Shown: positions 26,633 through 35,792, counted from the stretch's first letter. The stretch: DNA of 64,000 nucleotides from Planctomycetaceae bacterium (GCA_006969385.1 CP030884.1:5326249-5390248); one strand, 5' to 3'. The notes: generated by a model not told the origin, from the letters alone. Program-made: numbers and translations.

Positions 26633-27595
26633 GTGAAAGCCATTCGCATTGAAAACGGGGAGCTAAACGTTGCCGACGTTGCAACGCCCACGCCGCCCGA
26701 CGGTGAGGTGCTCATTCGTCCGACATTGCTCGGTGTTTGTTCGACCGACCTCGAATTGCTCAAGGGCTACGGCGGCTTTAGCGGCACGTTGGGCCATGAG
26801 TTTGTCGGCGTGGTCGAAGACGGGCCCGACGATTGGCGCGGCAAGCGCGTGGTGGGCGAGATCAACTGCGTGTGCAAACGCTGCGATATGTGCACGAGCG
26901 GACTCAGCAATCACTGCCGACGCCGAACGGTGTTGGGCATCGTCAAGCGCGACGGCTGCTTCGCCGAACGGTTTACGCTTCCGGCGATTAACTTGCACGC
27001 CGTGGCCGATTCGATTTCCGACGAAGCGGCGGTGTTCACCGAACCATTGGCGGCCGCGTATCAGATTACGCAACAAGTTAAACTGGAAGCGCGCGATCAG
27101 GTTGCCGTACTCGGGACGGGCCGACTGGGCTTACTGATAGCGTTCGTACTCTCAAAAACGGGCTGCGGGCTCACGGCTGTGGGGCGCAACGACAAAACGC
27201 TGAGCTTATTGGATCGACGCGGGATTCGCACAGCGCGGGTGAATGAGTTGGATGCAAAGGCATCGTTCGATGTGGTCATTGATGCAACGGGTAGTGCCGC
27301 CGGGTTGGAAAAAGCGATCGAACTCGTGCGACCGCGTGGCACGTTGGTGATGAAGACAACCTGTGCCGATCGGCATCAAGTCAACCTGATGAATCTCGTC
27401 GTTAATGAAATCACGGTAGTCGGCAGCCGCTGTGGGCCATTCGCGGAGGCGCTGCGTGCGTTGGCTCGGCAGGATTTCGATGTTACGGAGTTGATCTCGG
27501 CTCGCATGCCCTTGACCGAGGCACCTGCCGCTTTCGAACGGGCCGCCGCGTCCGACACGATAAAGGTGCTACTCACGCCGCCGGGTGCAGCCTGA
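26633..27595 (+). CDS. zinc-dependent medium-chain dehydrogenase
   Basis: 320 residues of the MDR alcohol/polyol dehydrogenase family. Catalytic zinc ligands Cys36 (GVCSTD) and His55-Glu56 (LGHEF) are present. The structural zinc site C81-x2-C84-x2-C87-x7-C95 is intact. The NAD(P)-binding Rossmann motif is VAVLGTGRLGLLIA. The substrate is not evident, and the family includes threonine, sorbitol and bacteriochlorophyllide-type enzymes. Its TGA overlaps the ATG of the pgeF gene by one base, so the two are co-translated. This is an uncommon pairing whose meaning is unclear. It is somewhat short for the family (usual 340-360). Confidence 0.87.
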   Translation: MKAIRIENGELNVADVATPTPPDGEVLIRPTLLGVCSTDLELLKGYGGFSGTLGHEFVGVVEDGPDDWRGKRVVGEINCVCKRCDMCTSGLSNHCRRRTVLGIVKRDGCFAERFTLPAINLHAVADSISDEAAVFTEPLAAAYQITQQVKLEARDQVAVLGTGRLGLLIAFVLSKTGCGLTAVGRNDKTLSLLDRRGIRTARVNELDAKASFDVVIDATGSAAGLEKAIELVRPRGTLVMKTTCADRHQVNLMNLVVNEITVVGSRCGPFAEALRALARQDFDVTELISARMPLTEAPAAFERAAASDTIKVLLTPPGAA

Positions 27596-28395
27596 TGCCG
27601 CTGGTGGACCTAATAGAAACGCCCGTTAAAGACGGGGGGATATTTCAACTGCCGTCGCTCGCCGGGCTGGCCTGCTTTCGCCATGCCATTACGGCCGCGC
27701 CGTGGAACATGTCTGCCCATGTCGGCCCCGGTTGTGAAGACGCCGAAACGCATCGCCGCACGGTATGCGAGATTTTGGGAATGCCGTTCGACCGCCTGAC
27801 GACGGTCAATCAAATTCATAGCAATCACGTGCTGCGCATCGATACGGGCGACATCGGGCGCGGTCGCCACGGGCCCGAGACCGCCCTGCCATTTCTGGAT
27901 GGCGTCGTCTGCAACATTGCCGACGTGCCGGTGATGCAATTCTCGGCTGACTGCCCTTTGATTGTATTGGTCAACCCCGATCCGCTGGTGTTCGGTATGG
28001 CGCATGCGAGTTGGCGCGGCACGGTCGCCGGCATCACGACGGAAATGGTGAAGCAACTGGTGCGGGAGTTTGATGTTGCGCCGAGCAACCTGTGCGGCGG
28101 CATCTGTCCGTGCGCCGGACCGGCGGAATATGAAGTGGGCGACGAAGTTCGACGCATCGCGCTGGCGCGGCTGGGCGAGGGCGCCGCGCGATTTTTTCAG
28201 AATCGCGACGAGCGTCTATATTTCGATATGCGGACGGCAAATCTTGCGCAACTCGAAGCTGCTGGGGTAAATCTTGACCGCATCGAGGTTGCCAACGTTT
28301 CGACGATCGCCGACGAGCGATTTTGGTCGCATCGCCGACAGGCAAAAGCTGCCGGTCGCTTTGCATTGGTTGCTGGCATCAGCGGCGCGAGTTGA
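27595..28395 (+). CDS. pgeF: PgeF/YfiH-family protein (multicopper-like purine nucleoside phosphorylase)
   Basis: 266 residues. Family motifs are VNQIHSNHV (metal His), FSADCPLIVLVNP (metal Cys) and MAHASWRGTVAGI (second metal His; the usual form is HAGWRG). YfiH proteins bind zinc with a His-Cys-His triad. They have been described as purine nucleoside phosphorylase/adenosine deaminase enzymes and, in E. coli, as PgeF, which removes wrongly incorporated L-Ser from peptidoglycan precursors. The TGATG overlap with the dehydrogenase gene indicates translational coupling. A GC-rich hairpin follows the stop codon. Confidence 0.87.
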   Translation: MPLVDLIETPVKDGGIFQLPSLAGLACFRHAITAAPWNMSAHVGPGCEDAETHRRTVCEILGMPFDRLTTVNQIHSNHVLRIDTGDIGRGRHGPETALPFLDGVVCNIADVPVMQFSADCPLIVLVNPDPLVFGMAHASWRGTVAGITTEMVKQLVREFDVAPSNLCGGICPCAGPAEYEVGDEVRRIALARLGEGAARFFQNRDERLYFDMRTANLAQLEAAGVNLDRIEVANVSTIADERFWSHRRQAKAAGRFALVAGISGAS

Positions 28396-28410
28396 TTCGC
28401 ACATAGGGTG

Positions 28411-28440
28411 CCCCATCCTTCGCGCCAGCGAAGGGTGGGG
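28411..28440. repeat. GC-rich hairpin downstream of pgeF
   Basis: CCCCATCCTTCGC-GCCA-GCGAAGGGTGGGG, a 13-bp stem with a single T-G wobble and a 4-base loop. It starts 15 bases after the pgeF stop. No T-run follows, so it is probably a REP-type element or a 3' stabiliser. Confidence 0.55.
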
Positions 28441-28461
28441 AAAAGGCTCTCCGGAGATCAG

Positions 28462-28511
28462 AACCCTCACCCCAGCCCTCTTACGGCAAGGGAGAGGGAG
28501 TAGACGGCTCG
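28462..28511. repeat. CCCTCACCCCAGCCC repeat, copy 1
   Basis: It begins AACCCTCACCCCAGCCC and ends GGGAGAGGGAGTAGACGGCTCG, so its two halves can pair. Copy 2 lies at 28592-28666 with the same ends and a longer middle. Confidence 0.55.
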
Positions 28512-28541
28512 GGTGCCCCTGCCCCTCTGGGGCTGGGGGAC
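28511..28541. repeat. GGGTGCCCCTGCCC hairpin, copy 1
   Basis: GGGTGCCCCTGCCC then CTCTGGGGCTGGGGGAC, a self-pairing element. A near-identical copy lies at 46276-46306. Confidence 0.55.
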
Positions 28542-28591
28542 TGAGGGAGACCAGCAACCACAAAAACTAATCCACGTCATCCGCGCAAGAC

Positions 28592-28666
28592 AACCCTCAC
28601 CCCAGCCCATTCAGGCTCCCGCCTTGGTCGCCTTCACTCTTCGAGGGAGAGGGAGTCGACCGCTCG
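28592..28666. repeat. CCCTCACCCCAGCCC repeat, copy 2
   Basis: Same outer sequences as 28462-28511 (AACCCTCACCCCAGCCC ... GGGAGAGGGAGTCGACCGCTCG) with about 25 extra bases in the loop region. Confidence 0.55.
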
Positions 28667-28726
28667 CGCACGAAACAGCCTCAGCCACGCTCCCAAATCA
28701 CCGATAACACCTGCGGAGTATTTGTT

Positions 28727-29434
28727 ATGGCCAAAGAAACCGCAGTCGTTTTGTGTTCGGGTGGACTCACCAGCACGGTGGTGGCGCATGCCGCGGCGCA
28801 TGAGTTCAACTTGGCGTTGTTGCATGTCAACTTTCCGCATCGCTCCGCAAAGCGCGAAGCCACGTGCTTCGACGAACTGGTGAAAGCGCTCAAGCCGGAT
28901 AAGTGGTTTACCGTGGACATGCCGCACTTCGAGCAGATCGGCGGCAACGCGCGCGTCTCGCGCAAGATGCAAATCGAAGACGCGATGGCCATCGGTGATG
29001 CGCGATCGAACGCGCACGTGCCCGGCATGATCGGTACGTTTATCGGTGCGGCGTATAACTGGGCTCACACGATCGGCGCGTCGCGCATTTTGGTGGGCGT
29101 CGTGGAAGAACTTGGGCCGCCGGCGCCGCGTTTGGCGTCGATCTACCCCGATTATTCGTGCGAGTTTATCGAACTGGCGAAGCAGGCCTACGAGATCGCT
29201 TCGCCCGAACGCCAGTTCACCGTCGAAGCGCCGCTGATCGATTTGAACCGTACCGAGGTCGTGAAGTTAGGTAAACGTCTAAATGTGCCGTTCGAATGGA
29301 CCTGGTCGTGCTTGAGCATGGCCGAAGAACCGTGCGGCGGATGCATCGGTTGCGCCACGCGCAATCGCGGCTTTATCGAAGCGGGCATTCCCGACCCGGT
29401 GATGCAGAGTGTAGGTGCGGGCACCGGCGCGTAG
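28727..29434 (+). CDS. queC: QueC-family 7-cyano-7-deazaguanine synthase-like protein
   Basis: 235 residues. N-terminal PP-loop ATP-binding motif AVVLCSGGLTSTVV, a middle VPGMIGTFIGAAYNWAHTIGASRILVGV, SIYPDYSCEFIELAKQAYEIA, and the C-terminal zinc site WSC...CGGCIGCATRNRGF all match QueC, which converts carboxydeazaguanine to preQ0 in queuosine synthesis. The canonical SGGLDS has Thr in place of Asp (SGGLTS), and the usual Asp-rich substrate loop (VNAVDYSGYPDCR) is altered to VVEELGPPAPRLASIYPD. It may therefore act on a different substrate. No queD, queE or queF is nearby. Confidence 0.75.
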   Translation: MAKETAVVLCSGGLTSTVVAHAAAHEFNLALLHVNFPHRSAKREATCFDELVKALKPDKWFTVDMPHFEQIGGNARVSRKMQIEDAMAIGDARSNAHVPGMIGTFIGAAYNWAHTIGASRILVGVVEELGPPAPRLASIYPDYSCEFIELAKQAYEIASPERQFTVEAPLIDLNRTEVVKLGKRLNVPFEWTWSCLSMAEEPCGGCIGCATRNRGFIEAGIPDPVMQSVGAGTGA

Positions 29435-29543
29435 TTTCGTCAACAATTCTTGCCGCAAACAGAACATGCGGCCACAGGCCGCGGCTCCGTCGCGTCGTTC
29501 GCGATGGCCCCTCATTCGCAACGACGTTGCTTTCGCGCGGCGG

Positions 29544-31733
29544 TTACATGCGATCCAACGTATGAATACCCAATAAACTAAGCCCGAGCTTCAGCGTGCG
29601 CGCCGTCAGATCGCACAACCGCATGCGCGAGGCATACGTCGCGGCGTCGGGTGCCTTTAACACCGGGCAGTTCTCATAGAACGCCATAAACTTGCCGGCC
29701 AAATCGTACAAATATTCGCACAAGTAGTTAGGCAGCAATTGCTCGGCGACGCTGTCGATCACATCGGGCAGGCGCAAAATCGCTAAAGCCAAGTCGCGCT
29801 CTTTGGGATCGTTTAATTGCAACGCTGCCGTTTCAACTGCCGCATCGAACGGCGCTTCTTCCGCGCCCTTGCGATAGATCGAACGGATCCGCGCGTAGGC
29901 ATACAACATGTAAGGTGCCGTATTGCCTTGCAGCGCCAGCATTTTGTCCCAATTGAAGATGTAATCGGTATTGCGATTCTGGCTCAACTCGGCGTACTTA
30001 ACGGCCGCGATGCCGACGGTCTCTCCGATGCGCGACAACTCGTCCTCGCTAAGCTTATCGCCGCGCTCGTTATCCGCTTGCTGCTTCTGCACCTGATCGG
30101 TCGCGCGTTGAATCGCTTCGGCGAGCACGTCTTTGAGCCGCACCGTCTCACCGGAACGCGTCTTCAGCATCTTGCGGCTGTCACCCAGAATCGAACCGAA
30201 CGCAACGTGTTCCAGCCGCGCCGTCGAACCATCGGGCCGCTTCGTCCAACCGGCGGCATGCACCGTGGGGAATAGCATTTCAAAGTGCAGCTTCTGCGGC
30301 GCACCGACGACGTAAATCGCACGATCGGCACCCAGGCCACCGCCGAGTTCGGCAAGCCGTTCGCGCAGCCGCGGCGTTTGCAATTGCACCGGGTTGCGCT
30401 CGGGATGCGCCACGCGAAACAGAACGGCCGCGATATCCGTCGTGCCATACATGGAGGCACCATCGGATTTTTCAATCAGCATCGGCAGCGATTCGCCTTC
30501 GGCGCCCTTAAACGCGGGCTTGCCATCGGGCTTTTCGAAGAATACGCATACGGCACCTTGATCGATGCGACACTCGACGCGCAAACCGCCGCCCTCTTTA
30601 CCCGGCGGTGCCAAGACCTGCTTAATTTCATCGACAACGCCGGGCAAGCGCGCGCCTTGTGCATCGATCTCATGTAACAGCGGCTGATAGAAACTTTCAC
30701 CGCGCACGTCGTCGTCGGTAAGCGAGACGCCCAACCGTCGATAGATGGCGTTGCATTCGCGCAAAGTGGCCGCAATGGATTTGCGCCAAGCGGCGATTTC
30801 CTGATCGTTAGCGCGGTCGGTTTTGCCCTGCAACATCGCGGCGACGTAACGCGACGACTCGGAGATGTGCCGCGTGGTGCCCGTGTCGGCATGCCTCACG
30901 TGCAGCGCGGGATCGTCGATACCCTTGGCCGCTTTCTCCAACGCATTCACATACTTATACAGCGGCAGCAGCGTGTCGAAGCTCGGCTCCAACGCTTCGA
31001 GGAACGGTTTAAAATCCGATTCACCCGACGGGTCGCGGTCGAGATTTTCCTGCACGATGGCGACGCGCTGCTTTATCAACGCGAGCCTTTCGTCTTTGGG
31101 AAACTTGTCATCGGAAAGTTTCGACGTTAGCGCGACAAAGTCTTCGATCGATTCGCCCTGATACTTGCGCATGCACAGATGCCATAGGGCAAGAATGACC
31201 ATGCCGAACTGCGTGCCCCAATCGCCGAGATGGTTCTGTCGGATGACACGATGGCCTTGGAACTCGATCACCCGCGCGATCGTGTCGCCGATGGCCGTGC
31301 TGCGGATGTGGCCGATGTGCATTTCCTTGGCGACATTCGGCGACGAATAATCAACCAATACGTATTGACGTTCGTCATCGCTCACGCGCTCGACATCCAA
31401 TCGATCATCATCACCGACAGTCGGCGGCACGGCCTCAAGTTGTGCGGCGAGCTTGGCGGTCTTTACGCGCAGATTGATAAAGCCCGGACCGGCGACTTCG
31501 GGCGGCTCGAGCAAGTCCGAATCTTTCAACGCGTCGGCCACTTGCTGCGCGATGTCGCGCGGTTTGGCGCCCAGCTTTTTGCCGAGGCTCATGGCGACGT
31601 TACTTTGATAGTCGCCAAACTTCGGATCGCCGGCGGCCTTGACCAGCGGGTCGACACCGGCGGCGGCAGCGCCGAGGGCGCTCGTCAGGGCCGAGGTGAC
31701 TTCGTTGCGAATGGATTGGAGGAGTGATTTCAT
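29544..31733 (-). CDS. argS: arginyl-tRNA synthetase
   Basis: 729 residues of class I ArgRS. The N-terminal additional domain (MKSLLQSIRNEVTSALTSAL, DYQSNVAMSLGKKLGAKPRDIA) is followed by the HIGH motif in SSPNVAKEMHIGHIRSTAIGD. The catalytic core and the KMSKS-equivalent region (FGSILGDSRKMLKTRSGETVRLKD) come next, then the helical anticodon-binding domain ending in the hallmark LGLSLLGIHTLDRM. It is longer than the common 550-660 residues because of insertions in the middle (after ~residue 290 and around 360-410). It charges tRNA-Arg and is essential. It is divergent from the zinc-ribbon array, with ~130 bases between starts. Confidence 0.97.
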   Translation of the reverse strand: MKSLLQSIRNEVTSALTSALGAAAAGVDPLVKAAGDPKFGDYQSNVAMSLGKKLGAKPRDIAQQVADALKDSDLLEPPEVAGPGFINLRVKTAKLAAQLEAVPPTVGDDDRLDVERVSDDERQYVLVDYSSPNVAKEMHIGHIRSTAIGDTIARVIEFQGHRVIRQNHLGDWGTQFGMVILALWHLCMRKYQGESIEDFVALTSKLSDDKFPKDERLALIKQRVAIVQENLDRDPSGESDFKPFLEALEPSFDTLLPLYKYVNALEKAAKGIDDPALHVRHADTGTTRHISESSRYVAAMLQGKTDRANDQEIAAWRKSIAATLRECNAIYRRLGVSLTDDDVRGESFYQPLLHEIDAQGARLPGVVDEIKQVLAPPGKEGGGLRVECRIDQGAVCVFFEKPDGKPAFKGAEGESLPMLIEKSDGASMYGTTDIAAVLFRVAHPERNPVQLQTPRLRERLAELGGGLGADRAIYVVGAPQKLHFEMLFPTVHAAGWTKRPDGSTARLEHVAFGSILGDSRKMLKTRSGETVRLKDVLAEAIQRATDQVQKQQADNERGDKLSEDELSRIGETVGIAAVKYAELSQNRNTDYIFNWDKMLALQGNTAPYMLYAYARIRSIYRKGAEEAPFDAAVETAALQLNDPKERDLALAILRLPDVIDSVAEQLLPNYLCEYLYDLAGKFMAFYENCPVLKAPDAATYASRMRLCDLTARTLKLGLSLLGIHTLDRM

Positions 31734-31865
31734 GGGTTTCCGTGGCCTTCCGTGCCAACACGTATAATCAACGCCGGGGATTGTAATCGCAGGGCCAACT
31801 TATGCGACATAACATGACCATCGGTGCGATCGGGTTTCGGGCTGGCCGCAATATGGGGTATGCGG

Positions 31866-33221
31866 ATGGATGACGCAACAGAGCACGCAGACGCGACGGC
31901 GGCCGAGGTAAAACAGTCTCAGTCGTTCACCGGCTTCGCACCGTCGGGCAGTACGCTGTGTCCGCAGTGCGATTATGACTTACAAGGGCTGTCGACATTA
32001 CACGCCTGCCCGGAATGTCATCTTGCGTTCGATAAAGCGACTCGGGTCTGGCGTAAGCCACTTCGGTTCAAGTATTCGACACGCCGGAACACCCTTATAT
32101 ACCTTTTTGTATTCTCATTTCTCACATTTATGTTGTATCTTCTCGACGCAGCCGGCCCGCTAATCCGGGCCGACTATCGCTCATTACCTATCGCTGCCTT
32201 TGTCGTCACCTACGCCGGCATGTGCATTAGCTTGGGCGTTGCGCTTGTTATCGCATTGTTACATGGAAAAACCTTCGCCAATGGACCATTTGCCGCAATT
32301 ACGCCGGACAAGTTAATTCTTAGACGGTCTCGTTTCGAAAAGACGACGTTGATCGACTGGGAGAATATCGCCGAATTATTCGTCACCTCCGCATTTGCAG
32401 GTGTTGTCGTCTCAGAAAAACGCGATGGCCAAGAAACTCAATACGGTTTGATTGATTTTTTCCATACGCTTCAACAACTTTTTTTATTCTGCGATTTTTT
32501 AGAATCCAAAATTCCGCGTACGGCAGCTCTTTATCGTTTACCTACAAGACATGAGCGATTGGCGTTCCCGCACAACAGTAAATGGTCTCAGGAAAATATC
32601 AATCGAATTAACACAAGAACGAATCAACTTCAACGCCGTATGGAGTTATACCGGCTTAAGGATATTCGTAACCTCCAATTGACCGAATGCCCCAAGTGCG
32701 AGTATCGGCTGCACATAGGTCCAGATCGGAAACGCTGTCCGGAATGCGGGCTGGAATATGACGACCAGTCGATAAGCTGGCTCCTTGCAAGGGGCCAAGA
32801 CATGGGGCCGATCGAAGTAATACAATTTCTTATCGTTCTCGGTGTTCCGCTCGGGTTGATGGCAGTCATCGACGTGAGAGGGATATCGACGCTGATACAT
32901 CCTTACGCGTTGGCGGCAATCTTCATCTTGCTTGGCGTTGTTCTGCTTTCTTGCGCTAAAGGACGAATTCGAGTCGCTTTACTGCCCGACGGAATCTGGC
33001 TGCGTCGTGGCAACGAGGCGCCAACCCAAGTCCTGTACGAAGATATTGCCTTCGCGTCGATCTGCACGCAAAGAGGTCACTTTCGGCTCCACGTTTGGTC
33101 CGACGACGACAGGCAAACAACAAAGACCCGGCTCAGTTCCGGAACACAATCGATCGGTACTGCAATCGTGGAAAGCTTGTATAAACGTAGCCCCAATATC
33201 GAGATTCGACTGTGTCCTTAG
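31866..33221 (+). CDS. array gene 1: two-module zinc-ribbon/membrane/PH-like protein
   Basis: First of eleven paralogous genes. About 451 residues from the ATG at 31866, which has GGGG seven bases upstream; the frame is open to 31824. Module A: leader FTGFAPSGSTLCPQC, zinc ribbon C-x2-C-(12)-C-x2-C near residues 32-51, two membrane helices (~70-92, ~100-130), then a PH-like strand pattern (FAAITPDKLILRRS...LIDWENIAELF). Module B repeats the ribbon near residue 280 (CPKCEYRLHIG...CPECGLEYD), two helices, and ALLPDGIWLRRG...VLYEDIAF. No catalytic motif is seen. The ribbons and PH-like parts should be cytoplasmic, tethered by the membrane pairs. Function unknown. Confidence 0.75.
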   Translation: MDDATEHADATAAEVKQSQSFTGFAPSGSTLCPQCDYDLQGLSTLHACPECHLAFDKATRVWRKPLRFKYSTRRNTLIYLFVFSFLTFMLYLLDAAGPLIRADYRSLPIAAFVVTYAGMCISLGVALVIALLHGKTFANGPFAAITPDKLILRRSRFEKTTLIDWENIAELFVTSAFAGVVVSEKRDGQETQYGLIDFFHTLQQLFLFCDFLESKIPRTAALYRLPTRHERLAFPHNSKWSQENINRINTRTNQLQRRMELYRLKDIRNLQLTECPKCEYRLHIGPDRKRCPECGLEYDDQSISWLLARGQDMGPIEVIQFLIVLGVPLGLMAVIDVRGISTLIHPYALAAIFILLGVVLLSCAKGRIRVALLPDGIWLRRGNEAPTQVLYEDIAFASICTQRGHFRLHVWSDDDRQTTKTRLSSGTQSIGTAIVESLYKRSPNIEIRLCP

Positions 33222-34408
33222 CACCCATCGATAAACCCAGTTCGCCAGAAGCACGTGCCCTGGCAAATACGTTCACCGGCTTTCCACCGTCGGGCAGTAC
33301 CTGCTGCCCAAAATGCCGTCGGTCGCTCATAGGCAAACCTCCGTCAGGCAATTGCCCGAAATGTAAGCTCGCTTATGACGAACAGACACTCGTCTTTTTT
33401 AACCACGATCTATATGCACGCTATATGAAGTGGTTTTTAGTGGTCAATTTCCTTGGCGGTCTTGCCTACATGTCCTATTCCTCCATGACGGCTGTTGACG
33501 CATTCACACGGCAAGCTTCGCTATTCTTGATTGCAATATTCGTATTTGGATTGATGCGCGTCGCGTGGGTATGGAGTGATAAGCCCTTGCTTGCCACGCT
33601 ACCAGACGGCATCGCAATTGGCTGGAGCCGGCAGACGATGACGCTAGTGCCGTGGAGCGACCTGCTCGAAATTTTCCCGCGTCCTACGCGCTCGAACGGA
33701 TTGCTTCTTTACTTTCGACGCCGCACTGACGAAATCGTCCGCCCACATCGTCATCTTGGCATTCAATTGAAAACGAAAGAGGAAAAGGATGCGCTTCTTG
33801 CAATAGTCCATCAGCGCACCCAACGGGAATCCGCTAGCAATTCGTCGCCCTTCTGGCATTGTCCGCATTGCGAATACGACCTGCGCGGCCAAGCTGATGG
33901 TGGATCATGCCCGGAATGTGGTATCGCGTTCGATGACACGACGCGATTGTGGCCGATCGATCGCGCGCGCATGAAGACGATTTGGGGTACCTCAGCGGCA
34001 ATCCACTTGAATGTTGGAATCACGGGAACGGCATTTGCGTTGCTTGGATTAACGAAACTGCGTTTCTTGCTATCGGGATCGATCTTTGTGTATTCAATAA
34101 TTGGAGTCGTTCTGTTTCCGGTTTTGGTGATGGTCGGCCTTTATTGCAGTTACCGCGCATGGCCACGGCGCTATCTGATTACGACTCGCGCTGGCATGTA
34201 TATAAAACATCCGCGACGCGAACTGCATTTTGTGGCGTGGAATCAGTTACAATACAAACCGGGCGGCAGCGACGCTTTGTTGCTAACGGAGGGAGACCGA
34301 TCTCATCGTTTGAAACATTTCGTCGCCAGCCGTATCGAGGCGCGGGAATTGCGAGAGGCGATTGCAAAGGCGATGGGTGACGGGTCGGAGGAACGGGGAC
34401 ATGCCTGA
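33212..34408 (+). CDS. array gene 2: two-module zinc-ribbon/membrane/PH-like protein
   Basis: 398 residues from a GTG that overlaps gene 1 by ten bases. Module A has FTGFPPSGSTCCPKC with zinc ligands C32, C35, C48 and C51, then helices (YMKWFLVVNFLGGLAYMSY; ASLFLIAIFVFGLMRVAWVW) and the PH-like LATLPDGIAIGWSRQ...LVPWSDLLEIF. Module B starts near residue 213 with CPHCEYDLRGQ...CPECGIAFD. Two helices follow, then LITTRAGMYIKHPRRELHFVAWNQL. Module A's ribbon is the more diverged (no Tyr-Asp-Leu; RRSLIGKP instead). Like gene 1 it looks like two single-module genes joined in frame. Function unknown. Confidence 0.75.
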   Translation: MSLAPIDKPSSPEARALANTFTGFPPSGSTCCPKCRRSLIGKPPSGNCPKCKLAYDEQTLVFFNHDLYARYMKWFLVVNFLGGLAYMSYSSMTAVDAFTRQASLFLIAIFVFGLMRVAWVWSDKPLLATLPDGIAIGWSRQTMTLVPWSDLLEIFPRPTRSNGLLLYFRRRTDEIVRPHRHLGIQLKTKEEKDALLAIVHQRTQRESASNSSPFWHCPHCEYDLRGQADGGSCPECGIAFDDTTRLWPIDRARMKTIWGTSAAIHLNVGITGTAFALLGLTKLRFLLSGSIFVYSIIGVVLFPVLVMVGLYCSYRAWPRRYLITTRAGMYIKHPRRELHFVAWNQLQYKPGGSDALLLTEGDRSHRLKHFVASRIEARELREAIAKAMGDGSEERGHA

Positions 34409-35012
34409 CGGGTTGAACAATGCGCACGTGGATCGTGAAACGGCAGGTTTCAGCGGCTTCCCACTGTCGGGCAGTACGCTGTGTCCGCAGTGCGATTATG
34501 ACTTACGGCACTTACCCGCTGTGCATCGCTGTCCGGAATGCGGCTTCGAATACGATTCAAATACTCGCGTCTGGCGCGACGTAAGCTGGAGACGGCGACT
34601 TAAACGCTGCCTCAATATCGTGTTACCAGTCCTAGCGGTGCTATTGTTCCTATTCAGTATGCACCAATTCTGGTCGGGCAACGAACATCTTGGATTCAAT
34701 TCCTTATGGCAAGTTGCCATAATCTGCTTTGCCGTAGTTGCCACCAACCAAGCCCACACCATCTCGATCGCACCGGCAGGTATATTGCGACGACGATCGC
34801 TGTTTGCATCAAAATGTAGATCATGGGCTGAAATCGAAGACGCAATCATTGAGTTTAATGGTCGCCACGACATCGTCCAACTACTCAACGATAAACGGAA
34901 AACGATAGATTCATTCGATTTGAATTATCTGTTCACCGACCGCGACGATTGCGAACGGGTGTTGCTGCATTACATCGACCTTGATGTTGAGCGGCATGGA
35001 CATGAAGAATGA
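34401..35012 (+). CDS. array gene 3: single-module zinc-ribbon/membrane protein
   Basis: 203 residues from the ATG at 34401 (GGAGG and GGGG just upstream), overlapping gene 2 by eight bases. Leader FSGFPLSGSTLCPQC, zinc ligands C28, C31, C44 and C47, ribbon tail ECGFEYDSNTRVWRD. Two hydrophobic segments (CLNIVLPVLAVLLFLFS and LWQVAIICFAVVATNQA), then a PH-like stretch TISIAPAGILRRRS...CRSWAEIEDAIIEF. The C-terminus is short. The DNA encoding GSTLCPQCDYDL is nearly identical to that in gene 1, a sign of recent duplication or gene conversion. Function unknown. Confidence 0.75.
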   Translation: MPDGLNNAHVDRETAGFSGFPLSGSTLCPQCDYDLRHLPAVHRCPECGFEYDSNTRVWRDVSWRRRLKRCLNIVLPVLAVLLFLFSMHQFWSGNEHLGFNSLWQVAIICFAVVATNQAHTISIAPAGILRRRSLFASKCRSWAEIEDAIIEFNGRHDIVQLLNDKRKTIDSFDLNYLFTDRDDCERVLLHYIDLDVERHGHEE

Positions 35013-35686
35013 GGACAAAGTCACAACTACAAGATGTTGGCATCTTTCGCGGCTTTCCACCGACGTACACCACCAGCTGCCCGGAGTGTCGCTACGACCT
35101 GCGCGGCCTGCCTGCCACGCATCGTTGTCCGGAATGCGATTTTGAATACGATGCGGCGACGATTGTTTGGCGACCCAGTCGAAAGAAATTCGCCATACAC
35201 ATGCTGCTTGGAATTGCGGTCACCCTAATATTCGCTTTTGTATTTTTCGATGACGCGACCTCACGGACACCTATGACCATCGACGACTATGCGAGGCGAT
35301 TCCCCATCTTCGGCGTGCCCCTGTTTGTCGTCGGATTTCTGCTAATCAATCGGGGGAGCGTTCGGTACATCGTCGTTACCAGCCATGCATTGATCCTTCG
35401 CAAAGCATTTAGGAAGTCGACAACGATTGAATTTGACCGGATCGAGCGGTTTGAGCGCACAGGGAAGGGCCACAACAGCCCTATGAGGCATCCATCCGAT
35501 CAACGACCAAACAAGTCCACAGTTTACGATCGGGAGATGTTTGACGTCATTCTGTACGATCCGGAGAACGAATCTACCAAATCTGCGACATACATGTTGA
35601 TAGGTGCCGGCGATAAAACCCTGCGGCGTTTCGTGCATTTGGCGAATCGCAACGTGAATCGTTATAAACAGCGCGTCCGTTCGTAA
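35009..35686 (+). CDS. array gene 4: single-module zinc-ribbon/membrane protein
   Basis: 225 residues, start overlapping gene 3's stop by four bases (ATGA). Leader FRGFPPTYTTSCPEC departs from the PSGST consensus. Zinc ligands are C24, C27, C40 and C43, followed by DFEYDAATIVWRP. Membrane segments are MLLGIAVTLIFAFVFF and IFGVPLFVVGFLLI. The PH-like part is YIVVTSHALILRKAFRKSTTIEFDRIERFER, with a charged insertion after it (HNSPMRHPSDQRPNKS) and a basic tail. It keeps the W at the ribbon end (TIVW) seen in nearly all members. Function unknown. Confidence 0.75.
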   Translation: MRTKSQLQDVGIFRGFPPTYTTSCPECRYDLRGLPATHRCPECDFEYDAATIVWRPSRKKFAIHMLLGIAVTLIFAFVFFDDATSRTPMTIDDYARRFPIFGVPLFVVGFLLINRGSVRYIVVTSHALILRKAFRKSTTIEFDRIERFERTGKGHNSPMRHPSDQRPNKSTVYDREMFDVILYDPENESTKSATYMLIGAGDKTLRRFVHLANRNVNRYKQRVRS

Positions 35687-35792
35687 TGGGATATCGGCTG
35701 GGTTCGATTAGGATGGCAGTGCGGAATTAGCATGAGTGCTTTGCGTTCATAATGCATTCTTATATTTTCGGCGAGGCGTGGCAAACAAACCC

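Larger units (their letters stand above)
28396..28726. other. repeat-rich intergenic region
   Basis: About 330 bases with no gene. In order it holds a hairpin (28411-28440), a CCCTCACCCCAGCCC repeat (28462-28511), a GGGTGCCCCTGCCC hairpin (28511-28541) and a second CCCTCACCCCAGCCC copy (28592-28666). It separates pgeF from the queC-family gene. Confidence 0.6.
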
